A stretch of 64,000 bases of DNA from Winogradskyella psychrotolerans RS-3 (lineage in GTDB: Bacteria; Bacteroidota; Bacteroidia; Flavobacteriales; Flavobacteriaceae). Positions 1-8,230 of this stretch are shown here, piece by piece. The notes under the pieces are model-generated. The model did no database searches and was not told where the DNA came from. It saw only the letters and a list, made by a program, of their open reading frames with translations. The position numbers and the translations under genes were made by a program. The stretch covers positions 62,001 to 126,000 of the forward strand of contig NZ_ATMR01000091.1 of the NCBI RefSeq assembly GCF_000427335.1, in the 5' to 3' direction. The first letter of the stretch is position 1, and every line of letters starts with the position of its first letter.

Positions 1-2
1 TA

Positions 3-470
3 AAAGCGATAGATATTAAAACCGCTAACGCACAATTTGAAACAGGTACTGACATTAGAAACCTTATTACTTATGCCGTATCTATAACATTACTTATTGT
101 TGCTGGCTTTGGTATTTACAACATTTTAAACATGCTTATTTATGAAAAAATGAATGATATCGCCATATTAAAAGCTATTGGATTTTCGGGTAAAGATGTG
201 CAACTCATATTTATGAGTCAAGCTATGATTATAGGTTTTGTCGGAGGTGTTTTGGGCTTGCTCATTGGTTATGGTTTATCTAGCTTAATAGCAACCGTTC
301 CTTTTGAAACAGAAGCGATACCAACTGTAAAAACCTATCCCATTAACATTCAACCATCATTCTTTATAATCGGTTTTTCATTCGCTATGCTTTCAACCTT
401 TCTTGCTGGGTATTTGCCTTCCAAAAAAGCTAAAAAAATTGATCCTGTAAAAATTATAAGAGGCCTATAA
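3..470 (+). CDS. ABC transporter permease, FtsX/MacB-like, 3' part only
   Basis: The frame is open from position 3 with no start in the window, so only the C-terminal ~155 residues are present. They hold hydrophobic stretches and the FtsX core signature, with a segment reading NMLIYEKMNDIAILKAIGFS that is typical of MacB/LolC/LolE permeases just after the penultimate membrane helix. The protein ends in a short cytoplasmic tail (KKIDPVKIIRGL), also typical of the family. The next gene begins one base after the stop and encodes the matching ATPase, so the pair forms an ABC exporter. Lipoprotein sorting, peptide or drug export are all possible; the missing N-terminal part would be needed to choose. 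Confidence 0.9.
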   Translation, partial: KAIDIKTANAQFETGTDIRNLITYAVSITLLIVAGFGIYNILNMLIYEKMNDIAILKAIGFSGKDVQLIFMSQAMIIGFVGGVLGLLIGYGLSSLIATVPFETEAIPTVKTYPINIQPSFFIIGFSFAMLSTFLAGYLPSKKAKKIDPVKIIRGL

Positions 471-471
471 C

Positions 472-1146
472 ATGACTACTGTACTAGAAGCAAAACATAT
501 CAATAAATACTTTAAGAAACCCGTAATGTTTCATGTTTTAAAAGACATTAACTTCCAGGTAAAAAAAGGAGAATTTGCATCCATAATGGGAAAATCGGGT
601 TGTGGTAAATCTACATTACTTTATATTCTCTCTACTATGGATACCGATTATGAAGGTGAGTTGTATTTAGACAACAAACTTATATCTGGTAGCGATAGTG
701 AACATTTATCCTATATGCGAAATAAACATATTGGTTTTGTGTTTCAGTTTCATTATTTGCTTTCCGAATTTACCATTTTAGAAAACGTAATGCTTCCTGC
801 TAAAAAATTAGGAGAGAAATCGTATCAAGAGATTGAGCATGATGCTATGGATAAACTAAAAATGTTGAATATTGAACATTTAGCCAAAAAACAAGCTTCT
901 CGTGTTTCTGGTGGTGAAAAACAACGTGTTGCCATAGCGCGTGCCTTAATTAATAATCCGTCTATTATTATGGGAGACGAGCCTACGGGAAATCTTGACA
1001 GTCATAATGCAGAAAATGTATTTAATATTTTTAAACGCTTAAGTGAAGAAGAAGATTTATCATTACTTATCGTTACACACGACGAAGATTTTGCGAATAA
1101 AACGGATCGAATTATTCAAATGGAAGATGGCAAAATACTACTATAA
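472..1146 (+). CDS. ABC transporter ATP-binding protein, LolD/MacB type
   Basis: This 224-aa single-domain ATPase carries Walker [10 protein letters not shown] (about residues 40-48), Q-loop glutamine near 92, signature VSGGE (145-149), Walker B IIMGDE (165-170), a D-loop GNLD and H-loop His 203. The length and motifs fit the LolD/MacB/FtsE-like branch that energises FtsX-type permeases by mechanotransmission rather than substrate passage through the membrane. The start lies one base after the permease stop, indicating one operon and probable translational coupling. The substrate is not evident. Confidence in the family is high; the exact subfamily (lipoprotein release versus macrolide-type export) is inference. 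Confidence 0.93.
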   Translation: MTTVLEAKHINKYFKKPVMFHVLKDINFQVKKGEFASIMGKSGCGKSTLLYILSTMDTDYEGELYLDNKLISGSDSEHLSYMRNKHIGFVFQFHYLLSEFTILENVMLPAKKLGEKSYQEIEHDAMDKLKMLNIEHLAKKQASRVSGGEKQRVAIARALINNPSIIMGDEPTGNLDSHNAENVFNIFKRLSEEEDLSLLIVTHDEDFANKTDRIIQMEDGKILL

Positions 1147-1222
1147 AACGGCTTTAAACACTGATATATATCATTTTAAATCATTTCTGTTTTGATTAAT
1201 TTTAATTCTTAAATATAAAGCC

Positions 1223-1435
1223 ATGGATACATTACAAAACATAGAAAATCAAATTATAAGACTTACCACGAGTATTGAAGTCAATTATCCGGAATTGTAC
1301 AAAACTTTAGATGAGAGCCCTATTACTATTCCTTCTTCAGCACATCCAGATATGACAATTAGTATTATGGAAGATTATCTTGAAACACTAAAGCAAATGT
1401 TAAAGCAATATACCAAAACTCATAATAAACAATAG
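1223..1435 (+). CDS. Small conserved-looking protein of unknown function (70 aa)
   Basis: A 70-residue protein, mostly helical by eye, with a heptad-like C-terminal helix (DYLETLKQMLKQYTK) and a central loop SPITIPSSAHPDMT. There is no signal peptide or membrane segment. It follows the ABC ATPase by 76 bases on the same strand. I do not recognise a named family. The codon use and ATG start look normal, so it is probably a real gene, but no function can be given. Confidence 0.6.
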   Translation: MDTLQNIENQIIRLTTSIEVNYPELYKTLDESPITIPSSAHPDMTISIMEDYLETLKQMLKQYTKTHNKQ

Positions 1436-1568
1436 TGATGATAGGCATAGATTATTGTATCATAATTGAGATGATTTAGAAACTTTGCGGATTAATAAAT
1501 AGGTACTATTAGCAACAAAACCGATAGTCTTAATTGGATTCTTTCTAGAATTTATAAACCGATTTTTA

Positions 1569-2489
1569 ATGATAAACATGGAAGCATTAAATGAGTGGAT
1601 TAACACGAATCCCTTATTCGTTAGTATTATTAAATTTATGGTCATACTAGCGTTTATTTTAATTGCTATTCAATTGATAAGACGGTATTTAAAAAACAAA
1701 ATATCTAATACTGTCATACGCTATAAAGCTCAGAAGGGTATAGAGCTTGTAGGCTACGCGCTCTTAATTTTTTTGGCCATCGTCTATTTCTCGGGTTCTA
1801 TTAAAGATTTCACCATTGTTATTGGTTTATTTACCGCAGGATTAGCCTTTACGCTACAAGAATTGATTCTTAGTATTGCAGGTTCTATTTATATATTTTT
1901 AGTCAAAGTATATAAACCTGGCGATCGCATAGAGATTAACGGCATTAAAGGAGATGTGATTGATGTCGATAGTATTTACACCACAATGATGGAAATTGGT
2001 CAGTGGGTAAGTAGCGATAATTATAGCGGACGCATTGTAAAACTGAGTAACGCCTTTGTCTTTAAAGGCCCTATTTATAATTACTCTCAAGATTTCCCAT
2101 TTATTTGGGATGAATTTAATTTACCAATTCGTTATGGTTCCGATATTGATTTAGCAAAATCAATTATCATTAAAATAGCTTCGGAAACCCTTTCTGACTA
2201 TACAGCGAACTCAAAGGCACAATGGAACGAAGTGGTTAACAAATTCTATATTGAAGACGCAGAAGTAGACCCGACATTAGCGATTTCATTAACTGATAAT
2301 TGGATACAGTTCAATTTAAGATACATCGTAGACTTTAAAAAGCGACGCTATACAAAACATATCCTAAACGATAAAATCCGATTAGAAATAGAAAAAACCA
2401 ATGGTAAAATTGTTTTAGCATCCACCACTATAGAATTAATAAAAATTCCTGATTTAAAAATAACACGAGATGACGCTGTAAAATCATAA
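1569..2489 (+). CDS. Mechanosensitive ion channel family protein (MscS-like)
   Basis: A 306-aa membrane protein. Predicted helices lie around residues 17-40 and 60-80, followed by the pore-lining helix and the MscS signature region (GLAFTLQELILSIAGSIYI, then VYKPGDRIEINGIKGDVIDV), which is the TM3/beta-domain junction of MscS channels. The C-terminal cytoplasmic domain is longer than the minimal family core. Such channels release solutes on hypo-osmotic shock from the inner membrane. A second ATG lies three codons downstream, and I keep the longer start without strong evidence. The window also encodes a smaller MscS-like protein at 52290 and MscL at 46623. Confidence 0.92.
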   Translation: MINMEALNEWINTNPLFVSIIKFMVILAFILIAIQLIRRYLKNKISNTVIRYKAQKGIELVGYALLIFLAIVYFSGSIKDFTIVIGLFTAGLAFTLQELILSIAGSIYIFLVKVYKPGDRIEINGIKGDVIDVDSIYTTMMEIGQWVSSDNYSGRIVKLSNAFVFKGPIYNYSQDFPFIWDEFNLPIRYGSDIDLAKSIIIKIASETLSDYTANSKAQWNEVVNKFYIEDAEVDPTLAISLTDNWIQFNLRYIVDFKKRRYTKHILNDKIRLEIEKTNGKIVLASTTIELIKIPDLKITRDDAVKS

Positions 2490-2563
2490 AAGCCATTTCC
2501 TAATTAAAGTTGAAGGAATACCCCATAGAATCAGATACAGTTAATTTTAAAAAACAAAACAAC

Positions 2564-3442
2564 ATGAAGTCGATATACATACTAATCCTTGTCCTATTAT
2601 TTTCAAATTGCAAAAATGATAAACATCAAGAAAATAGCATCAATAGTGAAATTATTGAAGATATAAATCCAGCTACTGTGGACACCGTAGGATTTGAAGA
2701 TGCCGATATTAAAGCCTTAGATAAGTCCATAACAATTGAAATAAAACAAAAACAGTTAATTGATAAACAAGACGAAAGTGAAGAACTTCAAAAATTGATT
2801 ATCGCTGAAAACTACCGTCTAGAAAAGACCGATTATACCATAAACTTTAAGTACCCTTTACTTAATGAATCTTTTAAACCAACCCATAAAAATTTCAACG
2901 ATTTTATTAACGACTATTATATAAACATTACAAAAACTGAGCAAGACATATTAGAAAGCAAGTTGTTGTGCGATAGCATTGAAGCCAAAACATTTAGAGA
3001 AGAACGATTTATTGACTACAAAATTTATAACGTTAATGACCAACTTATAAGCGTGTTGTTTTACAAAGAAAATTTTTATTCGGGCGCAATGCATCCTAGT
3101 TATTCTTTTAATGGGTTTAATTTTGATTTAAACAGAGGCGTATTTATGACGTATGAAGATTTTTTTACTCAAGACTCTGAAGAGGAATTAGTAAACATCC
3201 TTAATCAACATATAAATAAACAAATAGATAAAGGAGAACTTTATTATGACTGTTGGGAAATATCTATAGAGGATTTCGTTACAAGCAAAAACAACTTTGT
3301 GCTTAATGATACTTATATCGAATTCTATTTTGACGATTGTATGATCTGCCCTTCTTATACAGGCACATATTCCATCAAACTTCCGCTAGTCGATTTACTA
3401 TCTGTTTTAAAAAAATACGATACGAATCCATTAATCTTTTAA
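2564..3442 (+). CDS. RsiV-like lipoprotein (DUF4163 / DUF3298)
   Basis: I start this at ATG 2564 rather than an upstream TTG. From 2564 the protein opens with a lipoprotein signal (MKSIYILILVLLFSNC), with Cys 16 as the likely lipidation site. The 292-aa mature part contains a DUF4163-like segment followed by a DUF3298-like domain with the hallmark HPSYSFNGFNFDLNRGVF around residues 185-205. The family includes RsiV, the lysozyme-binding anti-sigma factor of Bacillus, but most Bacteroidota members are free lipoproteins of unknown role. It probably sits in the periplasm or outer membrane. No sigma factor gene is adjacent, so an anti-sigma role is not supported here. Confidence 0.8.
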   Translation: MKSIYILILVLLFSNCKNDKHQENSINSEIIEDINPATVDTVGFEDADIKALDKSITIEIKQKQLIDKQDESEELQKLIIAENYRLEKTDYTINFKYPLLNESFKPTHKNFNDFINDYYINITKTEQDILESKLLCDSIEAKTFREERFIDYKIYNVNDQLISVLFYKENFYSGAMHPSYSFNGFNFDLNRGVFMTYEDFFTQDSEEELVNILNQHINKQIDKGELYYDCWEISIEDFVTSKNNFVLNDTYIEFYFDDCMICPSYTGTYSIKLPLVDLLSVLKKYDTNPLIF

Positions 3443-3483
3443 TCCTATTATTAAATAGAAACCTTGACTTTATTAAAAACAAA

Positions 3484-3509
3484 AAACCCATAACTTTCGT
3501 TATGGGTTT
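3484..3509. terminator. Original tRNA-Ser terminator left outside the island
   Basis: A perfect 11-bp-arm hairpin, AAACCCATAAC - TTTC - GTTATGGGTTT, with a T-rich run on the minus-strand side. It lies 6 bases outside the left att repeat. Before the island inserted, it would have sat directly downstream of tRNA-Ser. It can also end transcription of the 2564-3442 gene. Confidence 0.75.
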
Positions 3510-3515
3510 CTCTCT

Positions 3516-3528
3516 GCGGAGAGCAAGG
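3516..3528 (+). repeat. attL: 13-bp copy of the tRNA-Ser 3' end
   Basis: GCGGAGAGCAAGG, identical to 32421-32433. To the right, the sequence (CTCCGACACCT) still faintly resembles the tRNA T-arm (GATTCGAACCCCT) before diverging, as expected where the tRNA fragment meets island DNA. Confidence 0.85.
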
Positions 3529-3586
3529 CTCCGACACCTATCTTTAAACGTTAGTGTTTATTATACTTTCAAGAGGTTAACTTTTT

Positions 3587-3607
3587 AGGGTAACTAATAG
3601 GGTAACA
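3587..3607 (+). repeat. Left GGTAAC double motif (possible integrase arm site)
   Basis: A 21-bp stretch containing two GGGTAAC motifs 13 bp apart. It matches the stretch at 32289-32309 in 18 of 21 positions and in the same orientation. Each lies just inside an island end, the layout expected of arm-type integrase or excisionase binding sites; that function is inference. The rest of the 3529-3837 gap is AT-rich with no gene seen. Confidence 0.55.
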
Positions 3608-3837
3608 CTCGTTGTTTTACTTTAATTTATTTCAATTGATATTAGAAGTACAAATATAGAAATTATTCTTTCTATTAATAAATACTCACATAAATATGTA
3701 GCCCTTAAAATCATTTAACAATTTATCTGATTTAACATACTAATGAATATTCTTTCAAACTACACTTTTTAATATTTTTTTTTACTAATTTTCGTACTGC
3801 ACAAATTAATGTGAGGTCTAGTCCAATAATAAATTCC

Positions 3838-5919
3838 ATGAAACAATTATCAACTATAATAAGTAAAGAATTCGGAGCAAAAATTATAGAATATAATTCT
3901 AACAATTCTAATGCCAATATATATCTTCAAGAAGCCAAAAATAAAATAAATGCTCCAAAACATCAGTTAAATAAAATAATTGATAGACTGAATGAATATT
4001 GGGCTGTATATCATGAGAAGTGGGATGCTTATTCAATTGAAGATAACTTTTTGCTATTAAGTATATTAGACGATAAAGATGATGATTGTACTTTTTTTAA
4101 TGTAATGACCATTGATGAATTTGGACTTAACGTATTTTTTGAGGTGGAGAACTTAAATAAATCTAATCCATTTGACCATGAATTCTATTATATTCCTTGG
4201 AAAGAGGTAGACCAAATCGAAAAGATTATATTAGAAGGTGAATTGAATCTTAGGTTTTATATTATAAATAGTACAAATCATATAGATGTTCCAATAAATA
4301 CATTCATTCCTTCCAACGAGAATTTTTTAATAAATTTATTTACGACAATCATTAAATCTGTACAATCAGTTGATATAAGAGTAGAAAATGACTTAAGAAA
4401 AAAAATTGAAAGTGTTAATAAATTAATAGATGACGAAAAAGATTATACAACAGCATTAGATTTACTTGAAAAACTCAATCTAGAAGAAAATGAACTAGGC
4501 TATAAATTAGAACAATATCCTTCTTTCCAATTACAAATGCATATCTGCCTATATGAATTAAAGAGATTTGATGAATGCGTAATTCTTATCGATAATTTTG
4601 ATTTAAATTTCGAAGATGATGATTATTTTAAGCCGCTTTTTCTTCTTTCAAAAGCTGAAATTTTAAAAAACAGAGGGGAATATTTCCATGCTTTACAATT
4701 ATTAGAACAAAGTGAAAAATTAACTAAGGATGCTTCTTTGATTCTAGACTTAAAATCATTAAAAAATGAAGTTACTGGAAAAATAGAAAATGGTTTCATT
4801 CAAATCCCAAGACAAGAAAGAAAAACTATTTTAATAAGTAATGATATTTTTAGAAGTGCTAATAAAAGTTTTATTGCTCTTAATACAAATACTGTTAGTA
4901 GTTTAAATTTCCCAATTGGTCATCCTAAATTAAATGAGGTTTATGTTGTGCATCCACGTAGAGATGACTATTATTTACCACTCCATAACACTGAAGAGCA
5001 ACTAACTTTAGACAGAATGTCGGAATATGCAACTTTATTACAATGTTTAGGCGCAACCTCTTTTGAGGTTTCGAGTAATAAATCTAAAGTAAAGCAAGAA
5101 CAATCAAATACAAACACAAATACAAATGTTAAAGTTGATGTAAAAATCCATGGAGGAGAGGTTAATTCTCAAAATCAAAAAAGCAATGATAGTTTTTCTG
5201 ATTTTGATTCTAAAATTAGTCAATCGCAAAAATATCAACCTTTCAAAAAACCTTATATACCAGATGAATTAGTTTGGTATCACTCAGATATAAATTGGCA
5301 AAAATTAGCTAAACAAAGATTAGAAGGTAATTTACTCGAACATACTGAAATAGTGTCTGTTTCTCAAATTGAGAACTTCTCTTCAGAAGAATTAAAAAAT
5401 ATTAATTTAGATATAAAGGCATTTTTTGTAAAAGTTGGAGTGAATTACTCAAAAGATATTAAAGCAGATTCTAAATCTAATAAAAAACATACTTGGACTG
5501 TAACAGTAAAATTTGAAGATGTCAGAAATTTATCTGAACAACATATTCCGAAAATTTCAGAACAAAATATTACTATTGACCAAAAGAATTCAATTAATAA
5601 TCCACTAGTTGATAAGTATAAAAAAGATATTTTATTTATGCTAAAAAATGATAATATCATTGATGAGATAGAACGAAAAATACTAGACAGAAAAGCAATT
5701 AAATATAATATATCTAAAAATGATGCTAACGAAATTGAAAGAAATGTTTTTAAATCAATTTATACCGATAATGAATTAGAATACATAGAACAACTTCAAG
5801 ATATACTAATTGATGGTAGTATTGAAGAAGATGAAAAGTTAATACTTTCGAGATATGCAAATGAATATGGGCTTACAGAAGAAAGAAGCCAAGCTATTAA
5901 TGATATATTTATAAAGTAG
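3838..5919 (+). CDS. Unknown 693-aa multidomain protein at island left end
   Basis: The first ATG at 3838 is preferred over a GTG nine codons upstream. There is no signal peptide or membrane segment. Seen by eye: an N-terminal alpha/beta region with a beta-rich stretch (FYYIPWKEVDQIEKI, about residues 115-170) that recalls PH-like folds; helical TPR-like pairs at about 195-310; a polar Asn/Gln/Ser-rich linker at about 420-475; a further folded part at about 485-580; and two tandem ~44-aa helical modules at about 594-638 and 649-693. The two modules share the pattern Y..(D/Q)IL..L...I..(D/E)E(R/K).IL.R.A..Y.(I/L)(S/T). I recognise no named family. Its position alone at the island edge, transcribed toward the recombinases, suggests cargo, perhaps a defence or signalling protein; that is inference. 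Confidence 0.7.
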   Translation: MKQLSTIISKEFGAKIIEYNSNNSNANIYLQEAKNKINAPKHQLNKIIDRLNEYWAVYHEKWDAYSIEDNFLLLSILDDKDDDCTFFNVMTIDEFGLNVFFEVENLNKSNPFDHEFYYIPWKEVDQIEKIILEGELNLRFYIINSTNHIDVPINTFIPSNENFLINLFTTIIKSVQSVDIRVENDLRKKIESVNKLIDDEKDYTTALDLLEKLNLEENELGYKLEQYPSFQLQMHICLYELKRFDECVILIDNFDLNFEDDDYFKPLFLLSKAEILKNRGEYFHALQLLEQSEKLTKDASLILDLKSLKNEVTGKIENGFIQIPRQERKTILISNDIFRSANKSFIALNTNTVSSLNFPIGHPKLNEVYVVHPRRDDYYLPLHNTEEQLTLDRMSEYATLLQCLGATSFEVSSNKSKVKQEQSNTNTNTNVKVDVKIHGGEVNSQNQKSNDSFSDFDSKISQSQKYQPFKKPYIPDELVWYHSDINWQKLAKQRLEGNLLEHTEIVSVSQIENFSSEELKNINLDIKAFFVKVGVNYSKDIKADSKSNKKHTWTVTVKFEDVRNLSEQHIPKISEQNITIDQKNSINNPLVDKYKKDILFMLKNDNIIDEIERKILDRKAIKYNISKNDANEIERNVFKSIYTDNELEYIEQLQDILIDGSIEEDEKLILSRYANEYGLTEERSQAINDIFIK

Positions 5920-5963
5920 TTGACTTTATAAAAGAAAAAATCTAATACATAAATTTCCACCTG

Positions 5964-6153
5964 TTATTCATCACACTTGTTAAATAATCTCTGAACTTGG
6001 ATTGGATTAAATTTCTTACCTCGTCTAGTAGTGTATTGAAGTTTGTTTAGTTTATCTGATATAGCTTGGAAGGTCATTCCTTCTTTACGAGCTGAACAAA
6101 TAACATACATGGCTTGAATATTATTTTTATCGTTACATAGTTTTCTTTTCTTA
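5964..6153 (-). pseudogene. Truncated serine recombinase, C-terminal ~56 residues
   Basis: In frame on the minus strand from about 6136 down to a TAA at 5964, this encodes the last 56 residues of a second serine recombinase. About 50 of these match the C-terminus of the intact gene at 6609-7328, including the segment SARKEGMT(F/Y)QAI. There is no catalytic N-terminal domain. Homology to the intact gene ends at about 6148-6153, right beside the 28-bp box at 6155-6182, so the truncation point and the box coincide. Confidence 0.85.
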
Positions 6154-6154
6154 A

Positions 6155-6182
6155 GGGAATCCTTGGGAATCCCTCGCTATAC
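6155..6182 (+). promoter_or_regulatory. Shared 28-bp upstream box, copy 1
   Basis: Begins GGGAATCCTTGGGAATCCCT and ends CGCTATAC. It contains GGGAATCC twice at a 10-bp period, so both copies would face the same side of the helix. It lies 68 bases upstream of the 6251 gene. Identical or near-identical copies lie upstream of the HTH gene (29868-29895) and the integrase gene (32226-32253), always in the same orientation relative to the gene. Confidence 0.65.
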
Positions 6183-6250
6183 TTGAGCTATTGTTATTTC
6201 TTTGCATCATAGTTAAATGAATTAACACAAATATTTTAAATTATTACATT

Positions 6251-6535
6251 ATGAAAAAAGAGACATTAAATTTTAAGTTAACAGAAGAAAAAGGTAACTA
6301 CGGTATCATTTTTCAAGGTTCTAAACCAGTTGCATTTGCAATGTTTGATAAAGAAGATTTATCGTTATCGGTTGCCTTTAAAAATGGTGAAGTTAATAAA
6401 TACCCAAAATCAGACGTACTATTATCAGTGTATGATAATACAGATAGGTTCTATGGGTTTGCAGACTATAGCGTTACCGAAAACAATAATATACTTAATG
6501 CTCATTATGAAAAGTATATTTCATTGAATAATTAG
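6251..6535 (+). CDS. Small unknown island protein (94 aa)
   Basis: A 94-residue acidic protein with alternating beta-like segments (NYGIIFQGSKPVAFAMF; LSLSVAFKNGEVNKYP), and no signal or membrane segment. I do not recognise the family. It follows the 28-bp box shared with the integrase and HTH genes, so it may belong to the same regulon and serve element maintenance or transfer rather than defence. A strong terminator follows at 6556. The start is the first ATG after an AT-rich leader. Confidence 0.6.
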   Translation: MKKETLNFKLTEEKGNYGIIFQGSKPVAFAMFDKEDLSLSVAFKNGEVNKYPKSDVLLSVYDNTDRFYGFADYSVTENNNILNAHYEKYISLNN

Positions 6536-6555
6536 TCGATAAGGTATGAAGCAAT

Positions 6556-6584
6556 AAACCCTTTAGTAAGTGTCTAAAGGGTTT
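6556..6584. terminator. Bidirectional terminator between 6251 gene and recombinase
   Basis: AAACCCTTTAG - 7-base loop - CTAAAGGGTTT, with perfect 11-bp arms, between two convergent genes. Confidence 0.8.
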
Positions 6585-6608
6585 GTTATTTGAAGCTAGT
6601 ATTTACGA

Positions 6609-7328
6609 CTAATCTTCACACTTCTTAAAGAGACGCTGAACTTGGATTGGATTAAATTGCTTTCCTCGTCTTGTTGTATATTGAAGCTTATTTAATTTAT
6701 CTGCTATAGCTTGATAGGTCATTCCTTCTTTACGTGCTGAACAAATTACATCCATGGCTTGAATGTTGTTTTTGTTGTTACGTGCGTTTTCTTTTATCTT
6801 TTTAACTCCTAATTTTTGATACTCACCAAAACCATTAGGATTCCCTAAACGAACCTCACCATCAACTGGATTCATTGTTGAGCCATCTTTATTAATATAG
6901 ATACCTTTTTCAATTTTATCTTTTTTTACTGCAAGTGCATCCTTAATACGTTTAGAAATAACCTCAGCTTCATGCTCTGCTATTACAGATAACAATTGGA
7001 TGGTGAGTTTATTTGCGTTAGGGTTATCGCAACAAATGAATTCAACGTTGGCATTGTATAGAGCTGAGGTGAATTCAACATCCCTCGCTAATCTATCTAA
7101 TTTGGCAACGATTAGGATTGCCTTGTTAGCTTCCGCTAACTCTATAGCTTTATATATTTGAACACGCTTCTTTTTTCGTGTTCCTGTTTCAACTTCTGTA
7201 AATTCACCAACAAGATTACCTTTGTCGCTTATATGATTTGCTACAGCATTTTTCTGAGCCTGTAAACCAAGCCCAGAACTACCTTGTTTTTGAGTCGATA
7301 CTCTGTAATATGCTACGTACTTTTTCAT
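6609..7328 (-). CDS. Serine recombinase (resolvase/invertase family)
   Basis: A 239-aa recombinase. The N-terminal resolvase domain shows YRVSTQKQ with catalytic Ser 11, then LIVAKLDRLARDV (about 72-84), typical of the Arg/Asp active-site helix, and a long E helix with IAEHEAEVISKRIKDAL. The C-terminal helix-turn-helix region (MTYQAIADKLNK) would bind the crossover site. The size fits small DNA invertases and resolvases and not the large phage integrases. It overlaps the upstream 104-aa gene by one base (TAATG), so the two are translationally coupled. A truncated second copy lies at 5964-6153. Targets could be island repeats; none is proven. Confidence 0.92.
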   Translation of the reverse strand: MKKYVAYYRVSTQKQGSSGLGLQAQKNAVANHISDKGNLVGEFTEVETGTRKKKRVQIYKAIELAEANKAILIVAKLDRLARDVEFTSALYNANVEFICCDNPNANKLTIQLLSVIAEHEAEVISKRIKDALAVKKDKIEKGIYINKDGSTMNPVDGEVRLGNPNGFGEYQKLGVKKIKENARNNKNNIQAMDVICSARKEGMTYQAIADKLNKLQYTTRRGKQFNPIQVQRLFKKCED

Positions 7329-7642
7329 TATGCTGCGTGTTTTCCTTCGATATAATCAATTACATCTATAAGCATATCACAATATACACCTTCAAAAGTT
7401 TTAATTACCTCACGTTTTTTATTAGTAAAAATAACAGTGTAAGTATCTAACCAGTCTAATTCAATAGTTACCCAACCTTTATGAGTTAAACCATTTACTT
7501 GAAAACTAAGACCACCTACTCTAGTTTTATTTTCAGATAAAGCACAAAATGATTTTGCTCCCCATGCCATTAAAGCAGATTTATCAAAATATTTAATTTG
7601 GTTTAAAATTGTTCTTGCGATTTGTTCAGACGTATTTTTCAT
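7328..7642 (-). CDS. Unknown protein coupled to serine recombinase (104 aa)
   Basis: A 104-residue protein with an N-terminal helix pair and a beta-rich centre (GLTHKGWVTIELDWLDTYTVIF). Its stop overlaps the recombinase start in a TAATG, so it is the first gene of a two-gene operon driven from the strong promoter at 7663-7694. No membrane segment is visible and I do not recognise the family. Its content suggests a small alpha/beta accessory protein; a role with the recombinase is inferred from coupling only. Confidence 0.65.
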   Translation of the reverse strand: MKNTSEQIARTILNQIKYFDKSALMAWGAKSFCALSENKTRVGGLSFQVNGLTHKGWVTIELDWLDTYTVIFTNKKREVIKTFEGVYCDMLIDVIDYIEGKHAA

Positions 7643-7662
7643 GACTAAGATTTTAAGTTAAA

Positions 7663-7716
7663 CAAATATAAAACTTTTTATAACAAATTGCAAACATTAG
7701 TTTGCAATTTGTTATA
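7663..7716. promoter_or_regulatory. Divergent promoter region with 38-bp perfect inverted repeat
   Basis: Between the leftward recombinase operon and the rightward 7750 gene lies a perfect inverted repeat, 7679-7716: arms TATAACAAATTGCAAAC and its complement around a 4-base spacer. On the minus strand, TTTG (7694-7691), 20 bases, then TATATTTG (7670-7663) matches the Bacteroidota -33/-7 consensus, and the -33 box is inside the repeat. On the plus strand, TATATTTG at 7713-7720 is a candidate -7 box. A protein bound here would control both directions. Confidence 0.7.
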
Positions 7717-7749
7717 TTTGTAATAAATTAATTTATAACTCTAATTATC

Positions 7750-7998
7750 ATGGAAAATAAAAACGGAAATGAAAAATTTATCTGGCGAGAAAATGACGAG
7801 TCTTCATCAACCTTGCTTAAATATGATTTAGAAGCTTCTCATTGGATTCGTGCTTTTAAAAGTGCAGAAAGAAAACATACTTCTGCTCCAATTAGTGAAA
7901 CTTTTGGAACTATAGCATTAGTATTCGAACTAATTCTTAATTTAATTCTTCTTATTATATTATCATTAACACAATTAATAAGATTTTTGAGAAAATAG
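7750..7998 (+). CDS. Small protein with C-terminal membrane anchor (82 aa)
   Basis: A polar N-terminal half of ~50 residues is followed by a single strongly hydrophobic helix (residues ~51-76: ALVFELILNLILLIILSL) and a short basic end (RFLRK). This tail-anchor-like layout puts the polar part in the cytoplasm. It is transcribed away from the recombinase operon from a shared regulatory region. No family is recognised. Membrane-anchored small proteins on mobile elements can be toxins or exclusion factors, but nothing here proves that. Confidence 0.6.
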   Translation: MENKNGNEKFIWRENDESSSTLLKYDLEASHWIRAFKSAERKHTSAPISETFGTIALVFELILNLILLIILSLTQLIRFLRK

Positions 7999-8000
7999 TT

Positions 8001-8192
8001 TTATTCGTCAAAACTTACATTAAACACAGTTTTTAATAAACATCTATCAACTTCATCATTTGTCATTAATGGTGTTTTACTTTTAGATTTCCTTTTTGCT
8101 TTTCTTATATGTTCTTGTAACATTTTATAAAGTGAATATTGTTCTTCTTCACTTAATACCATAGCTACTTTTAACACTGTATCAGTAGTCAT
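8001..8192 (-). CDS. Small unknown protein after darT (63 aa)
   Basis: A 63-residue mainly helical protein with a basic middle (HIRKAKRKSKSK) and an acidic C-terminus. It starts 38 bases after the darT stop on the same strand, so it is probably the last gene of the defence operon. An N-terminal LSEEEQYSLYKML helix recalls small antitoxin-type or addiction-module proteins. That is only a resemblance, and no function is assigned. Confidence 0.5.
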   Translation of the reverse strand: MTTDTVLKVAMVLSEEEQYSLYKMLQEHIRKAKRKSKSKTPLMTNDEVDRCLLKTVFNVSFDE

Positions 8193-8230
8193 TCTACTTA
8201 AATTTTTGTTGTTATTGAATTTATATAAAT

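Noticed and set aside
2510..2563. TTG start for the RsiV-like gene
   Set aside because: The lipoprotein signal begins at ATG 2564; a longer N-terminus would bury it.
3811..3837. GTG start nine codons upstream for the 693-aa gene
   Set aside because: The ATG at 3838 is a better start and the upstream residues have no conserved character.
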